Source: Gadus chalcogrammus (taxonomy: Eukaryota; Chordata; Actinopteri; Gadiformes; Gadidae). Taken from it: 64,000 nt of DNA. The position numbers and the translations under genes are program-made. Shown in pieces: positions 54,718 through 64,000 of the stretch. Below the pieces are notes generated by a model. That model was not told the origin of the DNA. It ran no database searches and saw only the letters and a program-made list of their open reading frames with translations. The stretch lies in NCBI RefSeq assembly GCF_026213295.1, contig NC_079432.1, forward strand, positions 13,713,223 to 13,777,222, in the 5' to 3' direction. Numbering within the stretch: the stretch's first letter is position 1; every line of letters begins with the position of its first letter.

Positions 54718-55050
54718 CGCGCGGTTCTGTCTACTACAGATTGATGTGGAAGTGGAAGAACCAGAGACGTCGGAGAACCCGACGAAGTCCTTTGCGATTC
54801 ATTATATCGTCTGGAGGTGCACACAGCTTTTGGCCGTGATAATATGTATTATTTGATATAGATATCTATGTATTATATGATATTATTTAGATGTAGAGCC
54901 CCAGGACTGTAACGCAAGTGTTGTACACTTCCTTGTTATTTGGATAACCGTTCTGCTGTTGGTGTGATGGCGCATTACACGTCGGACTCTCGTCTCTGGT
55001 ATTTCTACAACGAGACTCGTAGTGGGGGTTATCTCAGCCATGGTTGAGAA

Positions 55051-55329
55051 TGAATTGGGGGAAAGGAACTTTGGCTTTGAATCCCTGAAGTACATGAACC
55101 ACGACATGGAGGAGAAGGGGATTGTTGGCCGCGAATGTATCCCGCTTGAGCCCTGCTTCCCGCTGCCTCGGCAGCGGTCAGCGCTAATCACCGCCTCCTG
55201 AAGCGGTGGTCCATCGGCAGCGAGGCTCCGGCGGGAGACGACCGCGGTCAACAATCCCTTTCTCCTCCATGTTGTGGTTCATGCCTACTTCAGGGAGTCA
55301 AAGCCAAAGTTCCTTTCCCCCCAATTCAG
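55051..55329. mobile_element. Foldback element with arms of about 80-90 bp
   Basis: GGAAAGGAACTTTGGCTTTG near 55060 is the inverted copy of CAAAGCCAAAGTTCCTTTCC near 55300, and the match continues through CATGGAGGAGAA and GGGATTGTTG towards a GC-rich centre. Confidence 0.88.
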
Positions 55330-55390
55330 AAGACGCGGTCGTTTGAGATTCATAATAGCCTATCGTCTGGAGGCTCACACAGCTTTTGGC

Positions 55391-55905
55391 CGTGATAATA
55401 TATATTATGATATAGATATCGATGTATACAATGGGTTTCTAAGAGCCATTGCGATACATCTACCGTAAACAGAGCGCATGGTACCGTGGCTACAAGCTGC
55501 TCACGGCCAGGTGATAATATATATTATAGATTATATGATATAGATATCTATGTATAATATGGGTTTCTAAGAGCCATTGCGATACATCCACCGTAAACAG
55601 AGCGCATGGTACCGTGGGCTGCTCAGGGCCAGGTGATAATATACATTATATATTATATTATATTATATTATATTATATAGATATCTATGTATAATATGGG
55701 TTTCAACGAGCCATTGCGATACATCCACCGTAAACAGAGCGCATGGTACTGTGGCTACAAGCTGATCAGGGCCACACCCCCACCCCCCTCCTTGACCTGC
55801 CTTGACACGCCCACCGTAACCAGAGCGCATTGTACTGTGGCTACAAGCTGCTCAGGGCCACACCCCCACCCCCCTCCTTGACCTGCCTTGACACGCCCAC
55901 CGAAA
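55391..55905 (+). repeat. Two overlapping tandem repeats
   Basis: A unit of about 130 bp (GATATAGATATCTATGT, GGGTTTCTAAGAGCCATTGC, CGTAAACAGAGCGCATGGTA) occurs three times to about 55745. An 85-bp unit (TGTGGCTACAAGCTG, CACACCCCCACCCCCCTCCT, TTGACACGCCCACCG) then occurs twice. Confidence 0.88.
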
Positions 55906-57280
55906 CAGCGCGTTTGGGGGAAGCTCAATGTGCGACTGGTTCGGAGTGGCTGTAACTCTGCACCACGGCTGAATTTCGGGGACGTCTTTGAATACTGTGT
56001 TTGTGGCCCACTAATACCTATATTAAAGCATCCATAAATAGCATGGCATGGGATCTTTAAGGGCGCATGCATACATGCGCATGCGATGCATACGGATTGC
56101 TTGTGCACCTCGCGCATACACTTTGCTTCTCCCATCTACCTAGCCGCACATTCTTGGTAAATTATTTGGGAAAGAACAGCTGATGCAGCGGTAATAAGTT
56201 GTACTTTTAAATCAATGCATCTGCAAACACCGTACAGCAAACACATATTTTCTTGACATATTGTAGGCCTACATGCCCATAACTTTTAGGATTGATGAGT
56301 ATTTGATCGTGAATAACATTGTTTTACCGCGAGTGAGTGTTAAAAAGAATGAATGAATGCGGGGGCGCGTGTGTGCTCTGTTTAAACACACGCAAACTAA
56401 ACACGTAACGCATAATACAATCAATGGCAATGTCTATTACCGCGGGGACACATGCATATTAGGATAGCATACAATACTGATAAGAAACAAAGTTTATAAT
56501 GTATTGCGTACATCATTAAATAGAACCACAGTTACCGCATAACATATGTTATATCATATACGTTTTCTTTGCCGAAATTTATTTGAGGACTCAGCATTTC
56601 TGAAGTTGTGGAAGAAAACCCCTTATTCCATGTGTGAATTAGGCCATATTATTTGGCAATAAACTGAGCCATTTGCAGTTTGAAATTCATGTGGATCTGT
56701 CTCATCGGAGACTGCAGACGCGCTGTCAAAATATCAACTCGTCCGATTCAAATGCGCTCATGGCTCTTAAAGGGGATGGGAGCTGGCACTCTCATTGGTT
56801 TGTTGGACGTTACGCCCAAACCACACCTACGGGTAACTAGGCTGCTTCAGACCAACCCTTTTGACACTTGCGCCGCGACGCAAGTGTCATTTATCCGCCT
56901 GTAAAATAGCGATAGCGCCGTAGAACTGCCCACATAGCTACTTGCGCTTTGCGCTTCCCACTTGCGTTTCAGACCGTTAAAATAGGGCCCATTGTGTTTG
57001 TTGTCCAAACTAAGAGTGAATCAGCATCTACTGAGCATCAGCAAAGTGAGGTGTCTGCACAACGCCCAAAGATACTATCTACCCCAGTCACAGTCTGTTC
57101 ACCCTAATGCCACCTGGCAAATCCTATAGAAGTATCTGCTGACGTACAACCAGACTAGAGAGCTGGGAAGATTGACACTCCCTCATAAAAATGTTTTCAT
57201 TTTGACTTATATAACCTCAAATTTGTACTCTACAACATTACTTTACTCCAATATATAAATCAAAAAGTGTAAAGATTCAC

Positions 57281-57403
57281 CTTTGGAAGAACATGGCTCA
57301 CAGCACAGACTGGAAAAGATGCTCCATCTTCTGCTGGTGGCAGTTTGCGTCTCTGTTTTGCTGGGATTTTATTCCCCCTCCGTGCCTCCAACAGTTTCCT
57401 CTT
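57281..57403 (-). CDS. Basic exon of the KMT5A-like gene
   Basis: The exon is 123 nt (41 codons, phase 0 at both ends), between acceptor TACAATCATCAG and donor AAG/GTGAAT. It encodes KRKLLEARRGNKIPAKQRRK, then LPPAEDGASFPVCAVSHVLPK. The two basic clusters look like a nuclear localisation signal. Its entry phase fits the end of the tandem 105-nt exons. The VSHVLP string is recalled from the linker preceding the C-terminal block in related fish proteins, with moderate certainty. Confidence 0.55.
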
Positions 57404-57984
57404 CTGATGATTGTATGAAATTCATTAATATATAATATTTTTAAAAAGATACGTCAAATTTGCTATAACAATGCAGACCAAAAACAAACACAAAACAATG
57501 CTGCAAGTCTCTTGGGTCAAATACATGCCCACACACCATTAGTTGCCTGAGAAGGAATTCTACTGTCATATTTTGTCCTGCTTTGTCAACCTCTGTCTGC
57601 TGTCAAATAGACTATGCCTAGTGGGGACATTTCACTCATCTTGAATAAACCCTGCTGAGTGGGGACATTTCACACACCTGTACGTTCTCCGTTATCAACC
57701 AAACCATAAAAGGTGCATTGTGGGGACGTCGTGAATGTCCCAGACTACAGCGACATTTTGCCCCGGGAAAATTACTCATCAAGGTTTAGATGTGTCCTAC
57801 ATATCCCTTAATCATTAGCCTTATACAAGCATTAGAGAAAACAGTTTGGCAGACCTGATGCATAATAGATTCCCCTTATAATTATCAAATTTAATTAATT
57901 TACCTGCTTAAAGAAAACAAGAGCAGATGTCAAAGGTGACTATAAGACACTAGAGGTAATTATTAGGTGATGGATATGAATTAC

Positions 57985-58089
57985 CTGGTGACCAGTGTCC
58001 TCTAACCAGGCAGCTTCATCCCACTTTGGCTCTGACATGAGCACAGGCTGGGAGCTCACACAGTGCGTGTCAGGTTCACATGTAGTCAT
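57985..58089 (-). CDS. Tandem 105-nt exon, copy 1 (type A)
   Basis: Acceptor TATCAAATTGCAG and donor CACCAG/GTAATT bound 35 codons, open only in the frame that starts MTTCEPDTHCVSS and goes on to QPVLMSEPKWDEAAWLEDTG. The length is divisible by three, so any number of copies could be spliced in a row. The product is acidic and resembles no domain I recognise. It lies downstream of SET exons on the same strand. Copy 4 has the same sequence. Confidence 0.6.
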
Positions 58090-58677
58090 CTGCAATTTGA
58101 TACAAAAAGTAAATCAGTCAATTTCATGTAAACACTGCATAATATTATATTATTTTAAGACATTTTCTAAAAGACATGTCTCTTGGATCAAATACATGCC
58201 AACACAGCAGACTAGTGAGAAAGAATTCTAGCGTCATATTTTGTCCTGCTTTGTCAACCTCTCTCTGCTGTCAAATAGACTATGCGTAGTGGGGACATTT
58301 CACACATCTTGAATAAACCCTGCTGAGTGGGGACATTTCACACACCTGTACGTTCTCGGTTATCAAACACTTAACATAACATAACACTGAAACAAAACCA
58401 TAAAAGGTGCATTGTGGGGACGTCGTGAATGTCCCAGATTACAGTGACATTTTGCCCCGGGAAAATTACTCAACAAGGTTTAGATGTGTCCAACATATCC
58501 CTTAATCATTAGCCTTATACAAGCATTACAGAAAACTGTTTGGCAGACCTGATGTATAATAGATTCCCCTCATAATTATCGGATTCTTTTCATTTACCTG
58601 CTTAAAGTAGACAACAGAAGACATCAAAGGTAACTAGAAGACACTAGAGGAAACATTAAGTGATGGACATGAATTAC

Positions 58678-58782
58678 CTGTTGACCAGTGTCCTCTAACC
58701 AGGCAGCTTCATCCCATTGTGGCTCTGACATGAGCACAGACTGGGAGCTCACACAGGGCGTGTCAGGTTCACATGTAGTCAT
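58678..58782 (-). CDS. Tandem 105-nt exon, copy 2 (type B)
   Basis: This copy has the same splice signals and length. It differs from type A by Pro for His at residue 9, Ser for Pro at 15, Gln for Lys at 22 and Gln for His at 34. Confidence 0.6.
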
Positions 58783-59336
58783 CTGCAATTTGATACAAAA
58801 AGTAAATCAGTCAATTTAATGTAAACACTGCATAATATTTTATTCTTTTAATAAATGTTCTACCTCTTGGGTCAAATACATGCCCACACACCAGACTAGT
58901 GAGAAGGAATTCTACTCTCATATTTTGTCCTGCTTTGTCAACCTCTGTCTGCTGTCAAATAGACTATGCCTAGTGGGGACATTTCACTCATCTTGAATAA
59001 ACCCTGCTGAGTGGGGACATTTCACACACCTGTACGTTCTCCGTTATCAACCAAACCATAAAAGGTGCATTGTGGGGACGTCGTGAATGTCCCAGATTAC
59101 AGTGACATTTTGCCCCGGGAAAATTACTCAACAAGGTTTAGATGTGTCCAACATATCCCTTAATCATTAGCCTTATACAAGCATTACAGAAAACTGTTTG
59201 GCAGACCTGATGTATAATAGATTCCCCTCATAATTATCGGATTCTTTTCATTTACCTGCTTAAAGTAGACAACAGAAGACATCAAAGGTAACTAGAAGAC
59301 ACTAGAGGAAAACATTAAGTGATGGACATGAATTAC

Positions 59337-59441
59337 CTGTTGACCAGTGTCCTCTAACCAGGCAGCTTCATCCCATTGTGGCTCTGACATGAGCACAGAC
59401 TGGGAGCTCACACAGGGCGTGTCAGGTTCACATGTAGTCAT
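59337..59441 (-). CDS. Tandem 105-nt exon, copy 3 (type B)
   Basis: The sequence matches copy 2, with intact acceptor and donor. The unit differs from its neighbour by small indels in the intron only. Confidence 0.6.
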
Positions 59442-59994
59442 CTGCAATTTGATACAAAAGTAAATCAGTCAATTTAATGTAAACACTGCATAATATTTTA
59501 TTCTTTTAATAAATGTTCTACCTCTTGGGTCAAATACATGCCCACACACCAGACTAGTGAGAAGGAATTCTACTCTCATATTTTGTCCTGCTTTGTCAAC
59601 CTCTGTCTGCTGTCAAATAGACTATGCCTAGTGGGGACATTTCACTCATCTTGAATAAACCCTGCTGAGTGGGGACATTTCACACACCTGTACGTTCTCC
59701 GTTATCAACCAAACCATAAAAGGTGCATTGTGGGGACGTCGTGAATGTCCCAGACTACAGCGACATTTTGCCCCGGGAAAATTACTCATCAAGGTTTAGA
59801 TGTGTCCTACATATCCCTTAATCATTAGCCTTATACAAGCATTAGAGAAAACAGTTTGGCAGACCTGATGCATAATAGATTCCCCTTATAATTATCAAAT
59901 TTAATTAATTTACCTGCTTAAAGAAAACAAGAGCAGATGTCAAAGGTGACTATAAGACACTAGAGGTAATTATTAGGTGATGGATATGAATTAC

Positions 59995-60099
59995 CTGGTG
60001 ACCAGTGTCCTCTAACCAGGCAGCTTCATCCCACTTTGGCTCTGACATGAGCACAGGCTGGGAGCTCACACAGTGCGTGTCAGGTTCACATGTAGTCAT
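59995..60099 (-). CDS. Tandem 105-nt exon, copy 4 (type A)
   Basis: The sequence matches copy 1, exactly 2,010 bp away, and the surrounding intron matches as well. Splice sites are intact. Confidence 0.6.
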
Positions 60100-60688
60100 C
60101 TGCAATTTGATACAAAAAGTAAATCAGTCAATTTCATGTAAACACTGCATAATATTATATTATTTTAAGACATTTTCTAAAAGACATGTCTCTTGGATCA
60201 AATACATGCCAACACAGCAGACTAGTGAGAAAGAATTCTAGCGTCATATTTTGTCCTGCTTTGTCAACCTCTCTCTGCTGTCAAATAGACTATGCGTAGT
60301 GGGGACATTTCACACATCTTGAATAAACCCTGCTGAGTGGGGACATTTCACACACCTGTACGTTCTCGGTTATCAAACACTTAACATAACATAACACTGA
60401 AACAAAACCATAAAAGGTGCATTGTGGGGACGTCGTGAATGTCCCAGATTACAGTGACATTTTGCCCCGGGAAAATTACTCAACAAGGTTTAGATGTGTC
60501 CAACATATCCCTTAATCATTAGCCTTATACAAGCATTACAGAAAACTGTTTGGCAGACCTGATGTATAATAGATTCCCCTCATAATTATCGGATTCTTTT
60601 CATTTACCTGCTTAAAGTAGACAACAGAAGACATCAAAGGTAACTAGAAGACACTAGAGGAAAACATTAAGTGATGGACATGAATTAC

Positions 60689-60793
60689 CTGTTGACCAGT
60701 GTCCTCTAACCAGGCAGCTTCATCCCATTGTGGCTCTGACATGAGCACAGACTGGGAGCTCACACAGGGCGTGTCAGGTTCACATGTAGTCAT
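60689..60793 (-). CDS. Tandem 105-nt exon, copy 5 (type B)
   Basis: The exon sequence is the same as copies 2 and 3, with intact splice sites. The flanking intron differs from copy 2 at single positions, for example one extra A near 60662. Confidence 0.6.
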
Positions 60794-61372
60794 CTGCAAT
60801 TTGATACAAAAAGTAAATCAGTCAATTGAATGTAAACACTGCATAATATTTTATTCTTTTAATAAATGTTCTACCTCTTGGGTCAAATACATGCCCACAC
60901 ACCAGACTAGTGAGAAGGAATTCTACTCTCATATTTTGTCCTGCTTTGTCAACCTCTGTCTGCTGTCACATAGACTATGCCTAGTGGGGACATTTCACTC
61001 ATCTTGAATAAACCCTGCTGAGTGGGGACATTTCACACACCTGTACGTTCTCTGTTATCAGATACTTAACGTAACATTACACTGAAACATAACCATAAAA
61101 GGTGCATGATGGGGACGTTGTGAATGTCCCACACTACAGCGACATTTTGCCCCGGGAAAATTACTCAACACGGTTTAGATGTGTTCTACATATCCCTTAA
61201 TCATTAGCCTTATACAAGCATTACAGAAACTGTTTGGCAGACCTGATGCATAATAGATTCCCCGCATAATTATCATATTCTTTTCATTTACCTGCTTAAA
61301 GTAAACAACAGAAGACGTGAAAGGTGACTAGAAGACACTAGAGGGAAATATTTAGTGATGGACATGAATTAC

Positions 61373-61477
61373 CTGGTGACCAGTGTCCTCTAACCAGGCA
61401 GCTTCATCCCACTGTGGCTCTGACATGAGCACAGACTGGGAGCTCACACAGGACGTCTCAGGTTCACATGTAGTCAT
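61373..61477 (-). CDS. Tandem 105-nt exon, copy 6 (type C)
   Basis: This is the copy nearest the SET exons and the most distinct: Glu at residue 7 and Ser at 9, with Ser 15 and Gln 22 as in type B and His 34 as in type A. The acceptor and donor are intact. Confidence 0.6.
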
Positions 61478-62001
61478 CTGCAATTTGATACAAAAAGTAA
61501 ATCAGTCAATTTCATGTAAACACTGCATAATATTATATTATTTTAATACATTTTCTAAAGGACATGTCTCTTGGGTCAAATACATCCCCACACACCAAAC
61601 TAGCGAGAAAGGATTCTATGGTCATATTTTGTCCTGCTTTGTCAACCTGTCTGCTGTCACATAGACTATGCCTAGTGGGGACATTTCACACATGTTGAAT
61701 TAACTGTGTTGAATTTCGCACACCTGTACGTTCTCCTTTATCAGATACTTAACATAAAGTTTCACTGAAACAAAACCATACAAGATGTATTGTGGGGACG
61801 TCGGGAACGTCCCAGACTACAGTGACATTTGGCCCTGATTCAGATGCCTCCTGAATATCCAATGTTTTAATATACAATAGAAAAAATTATCATTTATTGA
61901 AATTGATTTATATAGTTTCAAAGAAAAGATACCATCAATCATTAAGTTATTCCAAGACATTCTTGAATTGTATATACCTTAACACTAGTTGTAACACGTA
62001 C

Positions 62002-62187
62002 CTGCTTGGGCAGTCCTCTCCTCCATAATTATATGCAATTTCTTCACCTTCTTTTATGTCTTGGAGAGCAAAGAGACAGAGGTGTGTGCTTCCTGCAATG
62101 TCTATTCTCTTCATCCTGGCATTGGGATGTCTGTGGTCATCGTTCACCAAGCGGCCGAAGGAACCATCTTCTCTAGAGGCGTCAATG
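62002..62187 (-). CDS. KMT5A-like SET domain, C-terminal half
   Basis: The exon is 186 nt, with acceptor TTTTAAAG and donor AGCAG/GTACGT. It completes a cysteine split with the preceding exon and reads IDASREDGSFGRLVNDDHRH, then IAGSTHLCLFALQDIKEGEE and IAYNYGGEDCPS. This matches the cofactor and substrate half of the KMT5A SET fold (H4 lysine 20 monomethyltransferase). The canonical RLINHS motif is changed to RLVNDD, so Asn is kept and His is lost; the Y-x-Y of the active site is kept as AYNYG. Related fish paralogues with NDD exist to my recollection, so activity is uncertain. Confidence 0.85.
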
Positions 62188-62478
62188 CTTTAAAACCACA
62201 AATAAAAATAGAGAAAAACGGAAAAAATATTATTATTACTTTTCATTAAAACATCATTTACTAGCATACAAGATCACAGTTTTACATGAGTTATTGATTG
62301 AGTAAGCCTATAAGTTAACGTCGCAATGGATTCCGGAAAGTTGACCCAAATGCAGGGGATGACAAGCAGAACATTTCCATAGATAAATAATGACTAGATA
62401 TCGCCTAAGCTGCGCTGTTCAGTGGAACGTATGCGTCAATGGTAACATATAAATTGTAAAAAGACACACCGTGTAAAG

Positions 62479-63179
62479 CAGTGTTGTTTTCGTCAGGCAA
62501 GATGAAAACGAAAATGACGTCGTCAGACCCCTTTTTTCCATGACGAAAATGAGACGAACGTCACCAAAGCCATATAAAGACTAAAATGTGACGAAAAATG
62601 TAGACATTTTCGTCAGACGAGAACTAGACGAGACTAAATTGTTAGTGAGAGCATGTGAGCGGAGCGGAGCGTGGAGCGGGTGGTGGAGCGGAGCGGAAGA
62701 AATACGTTGGAGCGGGTTGGAGCGCAGAGCGGTTTTAAATTCAAAGGCCGGAGCGGGGATTTCACTCCGCTCCAGTCCGCTCTAGTCCGCTCCGTTTTTA
62801 ACTGCTTCTAGCGGCTTACATGTAGGTGGTTCACGTAGAATAGAATGGGTTTCAATGGGAGCATCCAAGCAACCTGATTGGATAAAACGCGTCACGTGAG
62901 ACCCCCCCCCCCCCCCGGCACCACTGGCTCGTGTGCTCGCGCGCAGCTGCGCCTGCACGCACACGGCACACACACACTCATACACTACAGAGAGAGGCTG
63001 GTGGACGAGTTTTCGTCGGACTAAAACTAGACTAAAACCTTTTGAGTTTTCGTCAGACTAAAACCAGACTAAAACTTTCAAAGATAGAAATGACTAAAAT
63101 GGGACTAAAACTAAGAAGCATTTCGTCAAAAAGACTAAGACTAAAACTAAATCTAAAATGCCTGCCAAAAACAACACTG
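62479..63179. mobile_element. Non-autonomous hAT-like element
   Basis: The termini are CAGTGTTGTTTT and AAAACAACACTG, perfect 12-bp inverted repeats of hAT type. They are flanked by GTGTAAAG on the left and GTGTGAAG on the right, a 7-of-8 match to an 8-bp target duplication. The interior is made of degenerate CGTCAGACTAAAACTAGAC repeats and a GAGCGGAGCGG stretch, with a 15-base C run near 62902-62916. No transposase is present. Confidence 0.88.
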
Positions 63180-63224
63180 GTGTGAAGTTGTTTTTTAATT
63201 TTGGCAAGTAGCCATGTAATAAGC

Positions 63225-63359
63225 GGGATAATGTATAGAACGTCGCCGGTCATTATCGCAAAATAAGCCCCTTCACGGCAAAGCAAGACACCTCCGCTTT
63301 TGCGTCGGTGTCTGGTTCGCCCTTTGCCCGATAATGACCGGCGTTCTATACATTATCCC
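63225..63359. mobile_element. Short palindromic element (MITE-like)
   Basis: GGGATAATGTATAGAACG and GCCGGTCATTATCG on the left are inverted in CGATAATGACCGGC and GTTCTATACATTATCCC on the right, with a centre of about 65 bp. Confidence 0.85.
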
Positions 63360-63589
63360 TTACACACATATAAATGTCTGTGTTGAAAGATTAATGTTAG
63401 AAATAAAACGACCCTTGCATTGCATTTTGAGGGACTTGTGTCTCAGCAGCAGCGTAGTTTATACTTTCCTGTAGGTAGGTAGCAGGCTACGGCAGCGGCG
63501 GATTAGTAATTATTGGATTAGTTTTGTGTAAGCAAGTGTAACGACTTCAGTATAAGGTAGTATAGTTAAGGTGCAATTTAAAATCTTAC

Positions 63590-63752
63590 CACCATGTTTT
63601 GCCTCCCAACTTGAACGCGAACAAAAATCCAGAACATGCAGGGTTATAATTTCTTCTTCTCTTTTGAGCTTCACTATCGCTTATCAAATCTCCCCTGCAT
63701 TCCACTATAAAATCTCCTTTGGAGAATGAACCTATGGCGAACACCCCACGCC
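63590..63752 (-). CDS. KMT5A-like SET domain, N-terminal half
   Basis: The exon is 163 nt after acceptor TTTTTTTTTGCAG, ending at donor GGTG/GTAAGA. It reads GRGVFAIGSFSKGDFIVECR, then GDLISDSEAQKRRRNYNPAC and FAFKLGGKTW. This aligns with KMT5A (GRGVIATKQFSRGDFVVEYHGDLI by family recall): GRG binds the S-adenosylmethionine side of the fold. The codon split (TG/C) joins it perfectly to the next SET exon. The upstream exons lie beyond the window edge. Confidence 0.85.
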
Positions 63753-64000
63753 CTGCAAAAAAAAAGAACGACATCTTTAATTAAAACAGGAAAATTAAAA
63801 CATACAATTGTCAGCCTGTCACAACAGATAAAGAGTGACAATAACACATAAATTGGCTTCCTAAGCAGTTTTGCAATTATAATCATGTTTCTTACATACA
63901 GTATAATGCTTGGGTATTGGCATCAATTACCAACATACGTATAAGCATAACCTCTCTTTGAGACACTGGTCAATCATTATAGTAGAAATTACTGGAAGAT
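63753..64000 (-). other. Upstream intron of the KMT5A-like gene
   Basis: AT-rich sequence up to the window edge; no exon was recognised. Confidence 0.6.

Larger units (their letters stand above)
53984..56990. mobile_element. Composite GGGCCCTAT-ended DNA element, non-autonomous
   Basis: The left end begins GGGCCCTATCTTGCATCCGG and soon reads GCGCAAGTG. The right end, inverted, begins GGGCCCTATTTTAACGGTCT and also runs into CGCAAGTG. Such ends and inner GGCGCA-rich sequence are familiar from widespread teleost DNA elements; the superfamily is not certain. No transposase frame is visible. Nested foldbacks and tandem repeats occupy the middle. A clear target duplication was not found. Confidence 0.65.
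57480..61770. repeat. Tandem array of 658-694-bp units, each with one exon
   Basis: Six full units plus partial ends are present. Exon starts are at 58089, 58782, 59441, 60099, 60793 and 61477, so unit lengths are 693, 659, 658, 694 and 684 bp. Within units GTGGGGACATTTCAC occurs twice, about 50 bp apart. Three consecutive units form a 2,010-bp block whose next copy is nearly identical. Confidence 0.97.
62188..63589 (-). other. Intron between the SET exons, carrying two mobile elements
   Basis: GTAAGA and AG ends match the two SET exons in phase. The intron is half filled by a hAT-like element and a shorter palindrome. No other coding sequence was seen. Confidence 0.8.

Noticed and set aside
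57995..61007. Plus-strand frames repeated in the array (MSSNQAASSHFG-type)
   Set aside because: They are antisense to the 105-nt exons and run through intron; the minus strand has the splice sites and the SET gene context.
57480..61770. CRISPR-like or satellite interpretation of the regular array
   Set aside because: Units are 660-690 bp, each with matched acceptor, exon and donor; this is vertebrate DNA, and CRISPR repeats are far shorter.

Overview
The window is vertebrate nuclear DNA, most likely from a teleost fish. Coding sequence is split into short exons with GT-AG introns. Introns are large and AT-rich, and transposon remnants of teleost type (hAT with 8-bp target duplications, GGGCCCTAT-ended elements, Rex1/L2-like LINE tails) are present. 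Very long (CA)n and (GA)n arrays occur every few kilobases. Such STR density is best known from cod-like (gadiform) genomes, but that assignment is an inference.

Positions 1-40307 (minus strand) hold most of dlgap2, the gene for the postsynaptic scaffold DLGAP2/SAPAP2. Ten coding exons join in perfect phase into about 1,112 residues, from just before the MKGLSGSR start shared by DLGAP paralogues to the Shank-binding C-terminus EAQTRL. Reading order is 40307-38929, 31344-31127, 28923-28776, 27862-27643, 8947-8538, 6575-6490, 6163-5748, 4951-4860, 2187-2035, 1254-1036. The 18.7-kb intron between 27643 and 8947 holds two further candidate exons. One is a 57-nt phase-neutral cassette (11976-11920) beside a 70-bp minisatellite. 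The other is a large open terminal exon (24074-23242), phase-compatible with dlgap2, ending in its own stop and carrying two dynein-light-chain-like motifs.

Positions 40308-53046 show no convincing gene. They hold microsatellites, minisatellites, LINE remnants, a repeat also seen at 19.4 kb and isolated RFX X-box-like sites. The 5' exons and promoter of dlgap2 were not recognised.

Positions 53047-63752 (minus strand) hold parts of a second gene: a KMT5A-like SET-domain protein of a family that, from memory, is expanded in teleosts. Two SET exons (63752-63590, 62187-62002) are followed by six tandem copies of a 105-nt exon in 660-690-bp repeat units, a basic exon (57403-57281) and a short C-terminal exon (53156-53047). 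The last exon ends in an early stop seven bases before a 250-bp foldback element. Several mobile elements lie in or beside this gene: a hAT-like element (62479-63179), a palindrome (63225-63359) and a 3-kb composite GGGCCCTAT-ended element (53984-56990). Whether the SET exons and the exon array form one working transcript is unresolved, because the visible splice phases do not join directly.
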